Part shown: piece by piece, positions 42,336 to 50,929 of the stretch
Numbering within the stretch: position 1 is the first letter of the stretch
How the letters are laid out: every line of letters starts with the position of its first letter
NCBI RefSeq assembly: GCF_049686335.1
Contig: NZ_JBAVHX010000004.1
Coordinates: 496,001-560,000 of the forward strand
From: Buttiauxella sp049686335
GTDB lineage: Bacteria; Pseudomonadota; Gammaproteobacteria; Enterobacterales; Enterobacteriaceae
DNA: 64,000 nucleotides
Direction: 5' to 3'
The notes under the pieces: model-generated
Databases searched by the model: none
Told to the model about the DNA's origin: nothing
What the model saw: the letters and a program-made list of their open reading frames with translations, nothing else
Made by a program: the position numbers and the translations under genes

Positions 42336-43769
42336 TTAGCTGTTACGGATCCATTCATCCATTTCAGTTTTCAGGTTATCGGATTTAGTACCGAAGATTG
42401 CCTGAACACCTGAACCAGCTACTACTACACCTGCCGCACCCAATTTCTTCAGGCCAGCCTGGTCGACTTTAGAGATGTCGGCCACGCTAACACGCAGACG
42501 GGTAATACATGCGTCCAGGTTAGTGATGTTTTCTTTACCGCCAAATGCGCTAACCAGAGCTGGTGCCATTTCGCTAGTAGAAGTAGTAGACGTTTCTGCA
42601 GTTGCATCTTCACGACCTGGGGTTTTCAGGTCCAGAGCTTTAATCAGCACGCGGAACACGGTGTAGTAAATCGCCGCGTAGCACAGGCCAACAATTGGGA
42701 ACAGCCACAGTTTGCTGCTGTTACCGCTCAGCACGATGAAGTCAATCAGACCGTGAGAGAAGGAAGTACCGTCACGCATACCCAGAAGGATACAGATTGG
42801 GAACGCCAGTCCTGCCAGTACCGCGTGGATAATGTACAGGATTGGTGCAACGAACATGAAGGAGAACTCGATTGGCTCGGTAATACCGGTCAGGAACGAG
42901 GTCAGTGCAGCGGAGATCATGATACCGCCGACTTTTGCACGGTTCTCAGGTTTAGCTGAGTGCCAGATTGCGATAGCCGCAGCAGGCAGACCGTACATTT
43001 TGAACAGGAAGCCGCCAGACAGTTTGCCCGCAGTTGGGTCGCCTGCCATGTAACGTGGGATATCACCGTGGAATACCTGACCTGCTGCGTTGGTGTATTC
43101 ACCAATTTGCATTTGGAAAGGAACGTTCCAGATGTGGTGCAGACCAAATGGTACCAGGCAACGCTCTACGAAACCGTAGATGCCGAATGCCACAACCGGG
43201 TTCTGGTATGCAGCCCACTGTGAGAAGGTCTGAATAGCCGTACCGATTGGAGGCCAGATGAAGGACAGCACAACACCCATGAAGATCGCAGCCAGACCAG
43301 AAATGATCGGTACGAAACGTTTACCGGCGAAGAAGCCCAGGTATTCTGGCAGCTTGATGCGGTAGAAACGGTTAAACATATAGGCTGCAATAGCACCAGA
43401 GATGATACCGCCCAGAACACCGGTATCAGCCAGGTGTTTTGCTGCGATCTCTTCAGCAGGTATATGCAGAACCAATGGTGCGACAACCGCCATGGTCTTA
43501 ACCATGATGCCGTATGCAACCACAGAGGCTAATGCAGAAACGCCATCGTTATTCGTGAAGCCTAATGCAACACCGATAGCAAAAATCAGCGGCATATTGG
43601 CGAATACTGAACCGCCCGCTTCCGCCATAACATGAGAAACGACTGCTGGCAGCCAGCTGAAGTTAGCAGAACCGACGCCCAGCAGGATACCTGCGATTGG
43701 GAGTACGGATACTGGCAGCATCAGCGATTTACCCACCTTTTGCAGGTTAGCAAATGCATTCTTAAACAT
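42336..43769 (-). CDS. ptsG: Glucose-specific PTS transporter EIICB
   Basis: PtsG imports and phosphorylates glucose. The 477-residue protein equals the E. coli length: an N-terminal EIIC domain with about ten membrane segments (start MFKNAFANLQKVGKSLMLPV, glucose-site region GITEPIEFSFMF), a linker (KTPGREDATAET, slightly divergent), and the C-terminal EIIB domain with the phospho-Cys in NLDACITRLRVSV (about residue 421). ATG 43767-43769 has AGGAGCAC upstream; the extended frame is the leader. It is convergent with fhuE. Confidence 0.98.
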   Translation of the reverse strand: MFKNAFANLQKVGKSLMLPVSVLPIAGILLGVGSANFSWLPAVVSHVMAEAGGSVFANMPLIFAIGVALGFTNNDGVSALASVVAYGIMVKTMAVVAPLVLHIPAEEIAAKHLADTGVLGGIISGAIAAYMFNRFYRIKLPEYLGFFAGKRFVPIISGLAAIFMGVVLSFIWPPIGTAIQTFSQWAAYQNPVVAFGIYGFVERCLVPFGLHHIWNVPFQMQIGEYTNAAGQVFHGDIPRYMAGDPTAGKLSGGFLFKMYGLPAAAIAIWHSAKPENRAKVGGIMISAALTSFLTGITEPIEFSFMFVAPILYIIHAVLAGLAFPICILLGMRDGTSFSHGLIDFIVLSGNSSKLWLFPIVGLCYAAIYYTVFRVLIKALDLKTPGREDATAETSTTSTSEMAPALVSAFGGKENITNLDACITRLRVSVADISKVDQAGLKKLGAAGVVVAGSGVQAIFGTKSDNLKTEMDEWIRNS

Positions 43770-43770
43770 A

Positions 43771-43800
43771 ATTGAGAGTGCTCCTGAGTATTTGTGCTTT
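43771..43800 (-). promoter_or_regulatory. ptsG translation-initiation region with SgrS target
   Basis: On the minus strand the leader reads AAAGCACAAATACTCAGGAG then CACTCTCAATT just before the ATG. In E. coli the sRNA SgrS pairs across this SD region to block ptsG translation during sugar-phosphate stress, and the core is conserved here. The pairing in this organism is inferred. Confidence 0.65.
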
Positions 43801-43869
43801 TTTTTACGCGTTATGCGCATCGGACTGGGGGGAGATCCGGTCCATATACAGGCATCTAAAGTGCCCTTT

Positions 43870-43896
43870 GATTTATTACGCAGAGTAAAATAAATC
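43870..43896 (-). promoter_or_regulatory. Mlc operator upstream of ptsG
   Basis: GATTTATT and AATAAATC form a perfect 8-bp inverted repeat around an 11-base centre. Read on the minus strand it is ATTTATTTTACTCTGCGTAA, which follows the E. coli ptsG Mlc site closely. It is about 100 bp upstream of the start codon. Confidence 0.7.
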
Positions 43897-43904
43897 GACG
43901 AAGT

Positions 43905-43926
43905 TTTGTTTGACGGCTATCACGTT
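43905..43926 (-). promoter_or_regulatory. CRP site of the ptsG promoter
   Basis: On the minus strand ACGTGATAGCCGTCAAAC resembles the CRP consensus with a good left half (GTGA) and a weaker right half (TCAAA), as in the E. coli ptsG promoter. It lies directly upstream of the Mlc site. Confidence 0.65.
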
Positions 43927-43985
43927 TCTCTAAAACCCACCTGCAAAACTTTCAATAATTTACAAAACGCGTTTCTAAACGTTAC

Positions 43986-44022
43986 AAAAAAGGTCTGCAC
44001 CGCCCTTTTTGTGGCGGTGCAC
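43986..44022 (-). terminator. Rho-independent terminator after tatD
   Basis: On the minus strand TGCACCGCC and GGCGGTGCA form a 9-bp stem with an 8-base loop, followed after AGACC by a T run. It ends the pabC-mltG-tmk-holB-tatD operon. Confidence 0.85.
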
Positions 44023-44071
44023 TTTACTCGCTTCGTTCATTAATTACGAGCTTTAAAATAAGTTAGATTTA

Positions 44072-44866
44072 TCAGGCGGATTGCAGGCGAGAGTCAGGAA
44101 TATGGAACAAAGTGGCGAAGTTTTTTGTCGTCGCTAAGGCCAATTCCTCAAGTGAAACACCTTTCAGTACCGCCATATATTCCGCCACATCGCGCGTCAT
44201 TGCAGGTTGGTTTTCCTTACCACGGTGTGGCACGGGCGCAAGGTAAGGTGAATCGGTCTCCACCAGCATGCGCTCCAGTGGCACATAACGCGCCGCTTCC
44301 CTGAGTTGGTCAGCATTGCGGAAGGTCACAATGCCGGAGAAAGAGATGTAAAAGCCCATATCGAGCAATTTTCCAGCAGTTTCTCGGTCTTCTGTAAAAC
44401 AGTGTAGTACCCCACCGCAGTCTGTCACTTTCTCTTCATGCAGAATCGACAGCGTGTCGGCACGCGCGTCACGGGTATGAACAATCACCGGTTTGTTAAG
44501 TTCGCGGCCAATCTGGATGTGATGGCGGAACGACTCCTGCTGACGTGGCTTGGTTTCAGGGGTATAGAAATAATCCAGCCCCGTTTCCCCTAATGCCACA
44601 ACCCCAGGATCAGCGGCCAGGCGGCGCAGTTCCTCAACATCATATTCTTCATCCTGATTCAGCGGGTGTACACCGCAGGAATAGGCGACGTTCTGACGTT
44701 CACCCACCAGTTGGCGCATATTGCGATAACCGTCGAGCGTGGTGGCAACCGCGAGACAGAACTTCACATCGCGTGCCGCGGCTTTTTCCAGAACGTCATC
44801 AACGCTTTTATGCAGGGATTGATAATCGAGGCCATCAAGATGGCAATGTGAGTCAACCAGGAACAT
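44072..44866 (-). CDS. ycfH: TatD-family metal-dependent hydrolase YcfH
   Basis: The 264-residue protein is a TatD-family nuclease-like hydrolase, possibly acting on DNA or D-amino-acid tRNA-type substrates; its in vivo role is unsettled. It begins MFLVDSHCHLDGLDYQSL with metal-binding HxH, and has GETGLDYFYTPET (Glu ligand), VIVHTRDARADT (His), LHCFTEDRETA (His) and VETDSPYLAP (Asp). ATG 44864-44866 is preceded by CCTGGTT-like sequence only weakly, but matches E. coli. It starts 10 bp after holB. Confidence 0.95.
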   Translation of the reverse strand: MFLVDSHCHLDGLDYQSLHKSVDDVLEKAAARDVKFCLAVATTLDGYRNMRQLVGERQNVAYSCGVHPLNQDEEYDVEELRRLAADPGVVALGETGLDYFYTPETKPRQQESFRHHIQIGRELNKPVIVHTRDARADTLSILHEEKVTDCGGVLHCFTEDRETAGKLLDMGFYISFSGIVTFRNADQLREAARYVPLERMLVETDSPYLAPVPHRGKENQPAMTRDVAEYMAVLKGVSLEELALATTKNFATLFHIPDSRLQSA

Positions 44867-44876
44867 ACAGATACTC

Positions 44877-45884
44877 TTAAAGATGGTGGGAAGGAAGGAC
44901 TGCACCAGGTTGCATTAAACGCTCCCAGGTGAGTAATTGTTCGGTCAGGAGTAATTCACGGTTCACGCCTACTACACTTAGCAACGCTTCGCGGCAGGTA
45001 AACCAATTATGCAGGATAGATTGTAGTATCGCCGGTGTTGCGCTGTTGGCAAGATTTGCGACTAAGGCTTGTTGATCATCGTTGGTCAGCCACGCGCTAG
45101 CACCTTGCTGCCATTTTAGGGCATCAACTAATACCGAACATAACCAGTGGATACGAACGGCCGCATCATCACTGTTCAGTGCAGGCATCAACCCCAGCAT
45201 GTTCTTTGTCGCACACGCTTCGTTGAGTTTTTCGCACAGCGTCTGGCGGTGTTTCCACTGCTCAGGTTGCAGCAATGCTAAAGCGCCTGCAGGAGCACCC
45301 GAACTCAAACGCAGCGCAGCGCGCAATTGCTGAGGATCCTGAGAAATTTCCCGCGCAAGCCAGGCCTGGGCAAATGTTTCATCCGGCGGAGTCAAATACC
45401 AGTACAGGCAGCGGCTGCGTAACGTGGCGGGTAGACGCGCAGGTTCACGACATCCGAGGAAGAACCAGGTATTTGCTGGCGGCTCTTCAAGTGTTTTGAG
45501 TAGCGCATTCGCCGCCGCTTCGGTAAGCAGCCCGGCATCTTCCAGCCAGACGACTTTCGCCCCGCCCTGTTGAGCGTGACCGTAGAGCTTTTCTGTTATT
45601 TCGCGAATCGCATCAATGCCAAGACTGGATTTACCTTTTTCTGGCGCGACCACGTAGCTGTCAGGATGGGTTCCGGCCTGCATCAACTGGCAACTGCGGC
45701 ACTGGCCGCAGCTTTTGGTACCTTGTGGCTGCTGACACATCAACCAGCGCGTGAGAGCGTAGATTAATGCGTCATCACCCATACCGGATAATGAATGAAG
45801 CAGCAATGCATGGTGCCCGCGCCCAGCCTGATACTGGCTGAGAATTTGCTCAAATGGCGCGCGTAACCATGGATACCATTTCAT
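44877..45884 (-). CDS. holB: DNA polymerase III subunit delta'
   Basis: HolB is part of the clamp loader. The 335-residue product has the AAA+ fold without a functional P-loop (GRGHHALLLHSLSGMGDDAL), the four-cysteine zinc module (MCQQPQGTKSCGQCRSCQLM), and the conserved NALLKTLEEPPANTWFFLG and LPATLRSRC segments. The C-terminal half is more diverged from K-12, as usual for this subunit. Its start overlaps the tmk stop by one base. Confidence 0.95.
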   Translation of the reverse strand: MKWYPWLRAPFEQILSQYQAGRGHHALLLHSLSGMGDDALIYALTRWLMCQQPQGTKSCGQCRSCQLMQAGTHPDSYVVAPEKGKSSLGIDAIREITEKLYGHAQQGGAKVVWLEDAGLLTEAAANALLKTLEEPPANTWFFLGCREPARLPATLRSRCLYWYLTPPDETFAQAWLAREISQDPQQLRAALRLSSGAPAGALALLQPEQWKHRQTLCEKLNEACATKNMLGLMPALNSDDAAVRIHWLCSVLVDALKWQQGASAWLTNDDQQALVANLANSATPAILQSILHNWFTCREALLSVVGVNRELLLTEQLLTWERLMQPGAVLPSHHL

Positions 45885-46522
45885 TACACCAGCCCCTTAG
45901 CCCATTCAAGCACGGCGTTACGCACATCGTGAGAAACCTCATCCAGAGTTTGTGTCGCATCAATAGTACAAATGCGGCTGTCGCTGGCAGCGAGTTCCAG
46001 ATAACGAGTACGAGTGCGGTTAAAGAAGTCGATAGATTCCTGTTCGATTCTGTCGAGTTCGCCACGGGCACGGGCGCGAGTCAGCCCCACTTCTGGCGTG
46101 ACATCAAGATAAATGGTCAGATCAGGGTAAAAATCGCCCAGCACGGTATTGCGTAGCGCCATCAGTAATTGCTGATCAATACAACGGCCGCCGCCCTGAT
46201 AAGCTTGTGTCGACAGGTCATGGCGGTCACCAATCACCCACGCACCGCGTGATAATGCCGGTTTGATGACTGTTTCAACCAGCTGGACTCGTGCGGCGTA
46301 GAACATCAGGACTTCAGCTTTATCGGTAACAATTTCATCACCGATACCTTTGTTGTTCAGCGTCAACTCACGCAATCTTTCCGCAAGCGGAGTACCGCCT
46401 GGTTCACGCGTGAAGACCAAATCGGTAATTCCCAGCTCTTTTAAGGTCGCAACCACCACGTTGTGCGCGTTAGTTTTCCCTGCTCCTTCGAGCCCTTCGA
46501 TGACGATAAATTTACTGACCAT
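45884..46522 (-). CDS. tmk: Thymidylate kinase
   Basis: Tmk phosphorylates dTMP to dTDP. The 212-residue protein has the P-loop IEGLEGAGKTNAHNVVV, FTREPGGTPLAE (DR-motif region), GDRHDLSTQAYQGGGR (LID) and YLDVTPEVGLTRARARGELD. Compared with E. coli, the residue after GKT is Asn instead of Thr and the LID reads GGGRCID instead of GGGRGID; neither removes a known catalytic residue. It overlaps mltG by 11 bp. Confidence 0.96.
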   Translation of the reverse strand: MVSKFIVIEGLEGAGKTNAHNVVVATLKELGITDLVFTREPGGTPLAERLRELTLNNKGIGDEIVTDKAEVLMFYAARVQLVETVIKPALSRGAWVIGDRHDLSTQAYQGGGRCIDQQLLMALRNTVLGDFYPDLTIYLDVTPEVGLTRARARGELDRIEQESIDFFNRTRTRYLELAASDSRICTIDATQTLDEVSHDVRNAVLEWAKGLV

Positions 46523-47534
46523 TCTTGTCCTTCAATGCTTTGAGATACACCTGCACAGCCTGATTATGGCCGGCAAGGTTGGTATTAAACGTATGGCCGC
46601 CCTTTCCATCAGCGACAAAGTACAGATATGGCGTTTTCGCCGGGTGAGCAGCAGCCTGGAGTGACGCGTCACCTGGAATAGCAATGGGGCCTGGCGGCAT
46701 GCCGCTGATCACATAAGTATTGTATGGCGTCGGCGTTTCCAGATCTTTGCGCGACAGCTTACCATTATAGCTCTCACCCATACCGTAAATTACCGTCGGG
46801 TCGGTTTGTAAACGCATTCCGATACGCAGGCGGTTAATAAACACGGAAGCGACCTGATCACGTTCTGCAGCAACCGCAGTTTCTTTCTCGATTATCGAGG
46901 CCATGGTGACTAAATCGTTTTGCGTTTTGTAAGGCAGACCGTCTTTTTTGCCCTCCCACGCTGAGTCAACCGCTTTAACCATGCGCTCATGTGCACGTTT
47001 TAACAGTGCGATATCGGTGGTGTTTGCGGTGTATAACCAGGTGTCGGGGAAGAACCAGCCTTCCACCCATTCCGGATGCTCGAGCTTTAAAGCTTCGGCA
47101 ACGGTGGCATAACTGTCGTCTTTTAGCGTGTGCTGGATAAACGGTGCCTCGCGCAGCTGTTTAAGCCAGTCGCTTAACCGCGTCCCTTCCACAAACCGAA
47201 TAGGAAACTGAGCTTCTTTACCGCTGGCTAAAAGCTTGAGCATATCCCGAACCGTCATTTGCGGTGTAAAGCGATAAGTTCCGGCTTTGAAATTGGCGAG
47301 CTCCGGCTCAATTTTCAACAGCCACTGGAATACACGCGGGCGATTGAGCAGTTTTTCTTCATACAACTGTTTACCCAACGCCAGCCGACCGGTGCCAGGC
47401 TTGAGCGTGAATATGGTTTCTTGTTTGATAGTCAGATGGCTGCTGGCGAGTTGACGGACTTTATATAAGCCAACGCCTGCTGCCACACCAAGCACCACTA
47501 ACAACAGCAGAAAGAAACGTAGCATCTTTTTCAT
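46512..47534 (-). CDS. mltG: Endolytic murein transglycosylase MltG
   Basis: MltG (YceG) cleaves nascent glycan strands and is thought to end their growth. The 340-residue protein has an N-terminal TM segment (FFLLLLVVLGVAAGVGLY), a LysM-like part (TIFTLKPGTGRLALGKQLYE) and the YceG catalytic domain with Glu in MASIIEKETAVAAERDQVAS and the QTDPTVIYGMGESYNGKL block. ATG 47532-47534 (MKKMLRFF) matches E. coli; an in-frame GTG at 47550-47552, overlapping the pabC stop, could add six residues. Neither start has a strong SD, in keeping with coupling to pabC. Confidence 0.95.
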   Translation of the reverse strand: MKKMLRFFLLLLVVLGVAAGVGLYKVRQLASSHLTIKQETIFTLKPGTGRLALGKQLYEEKLLNRPRVFQWLLKIEPELANFKAGTYRFTPQMTVRDMLKLLASGKEAQFPIRFVEGTRLSDWLKQLREAPFIQHTLKDDSYATVAEALKLEHPEWVEGWFFPDTWLYTANTTDIALLKRAHERMVKAVDSAWEGKKDGLPYKTQNDLVTMASIIEKETAVAAERDQVASVFINRLRIGMRLQTDPTVIYGMGESYNGKLSRKDLETPTPYNTYVISGMPPGPIAIPGDASLQAAAHPAKTPYLYFVADGKGGHTFNTNLAGHNQAVQVYLKALKDKNGQ

Positions 47535-47544
47535 TGGTAATAAG

Positions 47545-48345
47545 TTACTCACAAAGTGGTGCTAAAAATTGATAAAGCTCTCGAGAGTTAAATCGCCAGG
47601 ATTCAGCCTGGTTCACCGGAATAATTGGCATCAGCGCGTTGCAAATTAGCACTTCATCAGCCGTAGCCAGGCTGTCTAATCTTTCCCGCACCTCAGTCAC
47701 CTGCCACGAAGAATCAGCCAGACAGGCGATAATATGCTGACGCATGGTGCCATTTACACCAGATTTATCTACATACGGCGTAAAAACCTGCGAAGCTTTA
47801 CGCCAGAATAAATTGGCGGCACAGCATTCCGTAAGCCACCCATCGCTGTCAAGAACCAGCGCTTCCTGGGCAGGCGTCTGTTCAAGATGCGTACGAATCA
47901 GCACCTGTTCCAGTCGATTCAGGTGTTTAATACCAGCAAGGTGCGGATTTATCCCCAGCCGAACAGGACTCAGCGCCAGGGAAATACCCCTCGCGCGCCA
48001 CTGCGGATAGAAATCGGGAAAAGCAGAAATCGAGAGTAAGCGCGTTGGCTTCAGGCAATTAGCGGTGCTATAACCACGCCCGCCAATGCCACGGGTAATC
48101 ATCACCTTCAGCACCGCTTGCTGTTGCCCCACCGCCATTTGCTGCATTTCGTTTTCCAGCAATGACCAGTCAGCAAAAGGGATCAGGAGTTTTTCACAAG
48201 CTTGTTGCAAACGAGCGAGGTGTTGTTCTAAAAAACGAACGCTACCATTGCACACGCGTGCCGTGGTGAAACAGCCATCACCAAACTGCACAGCACGATC
48301 TTTCGCCGCTAAATTTTCATTTAGCTCACCATTGATTAAATACAT
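47545..48345 (-). CDS. pabC: Aminodeoxychorismate lyase
   Basis: PabC converts 4-amino-4-deoxychorismate to p-aminobenzoate and pyruvate for folate. The 266-residue protein is a fold-type IV PLP enzyme: VQFGDGCFTTARV at the N-terminus, the Schiff-base Lys in AGIKHLNRLEQV (about residue 159), and the DGWLTECCAANLFW phosphate-binding segment. It sits between fabF and mltG as in E. coli, 114 bp beyond the fabF stop. Confidence 0.96.
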   Translation of the reverse strand: MYLINGELNENLAAKDRAVQFGDGCFTTARVCNGSVRFLEQHLARLQQACEKLLIPFADWSLLENEMQQMAVGQQQAVLKVMITRGIGGRGYSTANCLKPTRLLSISAFPDFYPQWRARGISLALSPVRLGINPHLAGIKHLNRLEQVLIRTHLEQTPAQEALVLDSDGWLTECCAANLFWRKASQVFTPYVDKSGVNGTMRQHIIACLADSSWQVTEVRERLDSLATADEVLICNALMPIIPVNQAESWRFNSRELYQFLAPLCE

Positions 48346-48423
48346 AACAGCTCCACAATGTGTTGTGAGTTAAGAGTGCCGGCGCGAAGGATTTGCAGCA
48401 AGGGAGAGAAACTTTAGATGCAT

Positions 48424-48447
48424 AAAGGGCCCGCAAGCGAGCCCTTT
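48424..48447 (-). terminator. Stem-loop after fabF
   Basis: AAAGGGC and GCCCTTT form a 7-bp stem with a 10-base loop just beyond the fabF stop codon. The T tract is short (TTTATG), so termination may be partial with read-through to pabC. Confidence 0.55.
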
Positions 48448-48459
48448 ATAGATAACGAC

Positions 48460-49701
48460 TTAGACCTTTTTAAAGATCAGCGAGCCGTTTGTACCACCAA
48501 ATCCGAAGGAGTTACACAGAGTGTATTCCATGCCTTTCACCTGGCGCGCAACATGAGGAACAAAGTCCAGATCGCAGCCTTCGTCAGGATTATCAAGGTT
48601 GATTGTTGGTGGAATCGCCTGATCGCGCAGCGCGAGGACGGAGTAGATTGACTCTACAGCCCCAGCAGCACCTAACAGGTGACCCGTCATAGATTTGGTT
48701 GAGCTGACCAGAACACGGTAGGCATCATCACCAAAAATAGTCTTTAACGCTTGTGTTTCTGCTTTATCACCAGCGGGTGTTGAGGTGCCATGCGCATTCA
48801 CATAACCCACCATGCCCGGAGTCACGCCTGCATCACGCAGAGCATTTTCCATAGCCAGTGCAGCCCCTGCCCCAGTATCTGGCGGAGAAGTCATGTGGTA
48901 TGCATCGCTGCTCATACCAAAACCAACGACTTCTGCATAGATTTTCGCGCCACGTTTCTTAGCATGTTCGTACTCCTCGAGTACCATCATGCCAGCACCA
49001 TCACCCAGTACAAAACCATCACGGTCTTTGTCCCACGGACGGCTTGCCGCTTGCGGGTTTTCATTACGGGTAGAAAGCGCACGCGCAGCCCCAAAACCAC
49101 CCACACCCAGCGGAGTACTGGCTTTCTCTGCACCACCTGCCAGCATAGCGTCTGCATCGCCATAAGCGATGATACGCGCTGCCTGACCGATGTTATGCAC
49201 ACCAGAAGTACATGCTGTTGCAATGGAAATGCTTGGACCACGAAGGCCAAACATAATGGTCAGGTGACCTGCCACCATATTCACAATTGTGGAAGGTACA
49301 AAGAATGGGCTGATCTTACGTGGACCACCGTTAACTAACGATGAGTGGTTCTCTTCGATAAGACCCAGACCACCGATACCTGAACCAATTGCGGCACCGA
49401 TACGGATTGCGTTCTCTTCTGTTACTTCCAGACCAGAATCCAGCATGGCCTGGTGGCCAGCAACAATTCCATATTGAATGAAGGCATCCATTTTACGCTG
49501 TTCTTTGCGCGAAATGATGTCGTCACAGTTAAAATCCTTTACTAAGCCAGCAAATTTCGTTGCATAGGCGGTAGTATCGAAATGGTCGATTAGGCTGATG
49601 CCACTCTGACCGGCAAGGAGAGCTTTCCAGGTAGACTCTACGGTATTGCCGACAGGAGACAACATGCCCAGTCCGGTCACAACTACACGACGCTTAGACA
49701 C
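48460..49701 (-). CDS. fabF: 3-oxoacyl-ACP synthase II
   Basis: FabF condenses malonyl-ACP with acyl-ACP and governs temperature control of cis-vaccenate. The 413-residue thiolase-fold protein has the catalytic Cys in SIATACTSGVHNIGQA (about residue 164), the two catalytic His in VNAHGTSTPAGDKAE and STKSMTGHLLGAAGA, and a C-terminal GFGGTNGSLIF. Length equals that of E. coli. It is the last gene of the yceD-rpmF-plsX-fabHDG-acpP-fabF cluster, 88 bp from acpP. Confidence 0.98.
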   Translation of the reverse strand: MSKRRVVVTGLGMLSPVGNTVESTWKALLAGQSGISLIDHFDTTAYATKFAGLVKDFNCDDIISRKEQRKMDAFIQYGIVAGHQAMLDSGLEVTEENAIRIGAAIGSGIGGLGLIEENHSSLVNGGPRKISPFFVPSTIVNMVAGHLTIMFGLRGPSISIATACTSGVHNIGQAARIIAYGDADAMLAGGAEKASTPLGVGGFGAARALSTRNENPQAASRPWDKDRDGFVLGDGAGMMVLEEYEHAKKRGAKIYAEVVGFGMSSDAYHMTSPPDTGAGAALAMENALRDAGVTPGMVGYVNAHGTSTPAGDKAETQALKTIFGDDAYRVLVSSTKSMTGHLLGAAGAVESIYSVLALRDQAIPPTINLDNPDEGCDLDFVPHVARQVKGMEYTLCNSFGFGGTNGSLIFKKV

Positions 49702-49789
49702 GTTTGTCCTCCAGGGAGGGAAAAAAATAAAACTTGTGGGACAATTAGATAAAACTCAGGCGGTCGAATGACCGCCTGGAGATGTTCAC

Positions 49790-50026
49790 TTACGCCTGGT
49801 GACCGTTGATGTAATCAATGGCAGCCTGAACGGTGGTGATTTTCTCAGCTTCTTCGTCCGGAATCTCAGTATCAAACTCTTCTTCCAGAGCCATTACCAG
49901 CTCAACGGTGTCAAGAGAATCAGCGCCCAGGTCCTCTACGAAGGAAGCGGAGTTGATAACTTCTTCCTGCTTAACGCCCAGTTGTTCGCCGATAATTTTC
50001 TTAACGCGTTCTTCGATAGTGCTCAT
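49790..50026 (-). CDS. acpP: Acyl carrier protein
   Basis: AcpP carries growing acyl chains on a 4'-phosphopantetheine. The 78-residue acidic protein is essentially the E. coli sequence, with the attachment Ser in the GADSLDTVELVMALEEEFD block. ATG 50024-50026 (MSTIEERVKKIIGEQLG) is certain by homology; the frame extends 46 codons upstream into non-coding leader and should not be used. It lies 155 bp from fabG. Confidence 0.99.
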   Translation of the reverse strand: MSTIEERVKKIIGEQLGVKQEEVINSASFVEDLGADSLDTVELVMALEEEFDTEIPDEEAEKITTVQAAIDYINGHQA

Positions 50027-50181
50027 ACTCTTAAATTTCCTATCAAAACTCGCTTTCGCGATGGTTTTCGTAGTGTATAAAATGTTGAAAAAGATGCAAC
50101 TAAATCCCGGCAGGTCATACCACGATTTTACGCTATTTTGCGGGCATTCGCCCAAATAACGCAAATAGTTTTATATCGTGG

Positions 50182-50916
50182 TTAAACCATATACATTCCG
50201 CCATTGACGTGCAGGGTCTCACCAGAGATGTAACCCGCCTCGTCAGAGGCTAAAAATGCAACAGCACTGGCGATTTCTTTTGCGTCGCCTAAACGACCCG
50301 CTGGAACTTCCGCCAGTATACCCGCACGCTGTTCATCAGAAAGCGCACGCGTCATGTCCGTTTCAATAAAGCCCGGAGCAACAACGTTTACAGTAATACC
50401 ACGAGACGCAACTTCGCGCGCCAGTGATTTACTGAAACCGATCAGACCCGCTTTCGCCGCAGCGTAGTTTGCCTGACCAGCATTTCCCATGGTACCAACC
50501 ACAGAACCAATAGTGATAATACGACCATGACGCTTTTTCATCATAGCGCGCATTACCGCTTTTGACAGACGGAAAACTGATGACAGATTGGTTTCGATGA
50601 TATCGTTCCATTCGTCATCTTTCATGCGCATTAACAGATTATCACGAGTGATACCGGCATTATTGACCAGAATGTCCACTTCGCCAAATTCTGCGCGAAT
50701 ATTTCCTAAAACTGCTTCGATTGAAGCCGGATCGGTCACATTCAGCATGTAGCCTTTGCCGTTATCGCCCAGATAATCACTGATCGCCTGCGCACCGCTT
50801 TCGCTGGTCGCAGTACCGATAACTTTCGCACCACGGGCCACTAGGGTTTCCGCGATTGCGCGGCCAATACCGCGGCTTGCACCGGTTACCAGCGCAATTT
50901 TTCCTTCAAAACTCAT
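50182..50916 (-). CDS. fabG: 3-oxoacyl-ACP reductase
   Basis: FabG reduces beta-ketoacyl-ACP with NADPH. The 244-residue short-chain dehydrogenase has GASRGIGRAIAETL (NADPH site), LVNNAGITRDNLLMRM, the catalytic Ser/Tyr/Lys in IGSVVGTMGNAGQANYAAAK, and VAPGFIETDMTRAL. Length equals that of E. coli. It lies 13 bp after fabD. Confidence 0.98.
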   Translation of the reverse strand: MSFEGKIALVTGASRGIGRAIAETLVARGAKVIGTATSESGAQAISDYLGDNGKGYMLNVTDPASIEAVLGNIRAEFGEVDILVNNAGITRDNLLMRMKDDEWNDIIETNLSSVFRLSKAVMRAMMKKRHGRIITIGSVVGTMGNAGQANYAAAKAGLIGFSKSLAREVASRGITVNVVAPGFIETDMTRALSDEQRAGILAEVPAGRLGDAKEIASAVAFLASDEAGYISGETLHVNGGMYMV

Positions 50917-50929
50917 GGTTATCCTCGTC

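Noticed and set aside
50027..50164. 46-codon upstream extension of acpP
   Set aside because: AcpP is 78 residues in all relatives, and this stretch is leader sequence.
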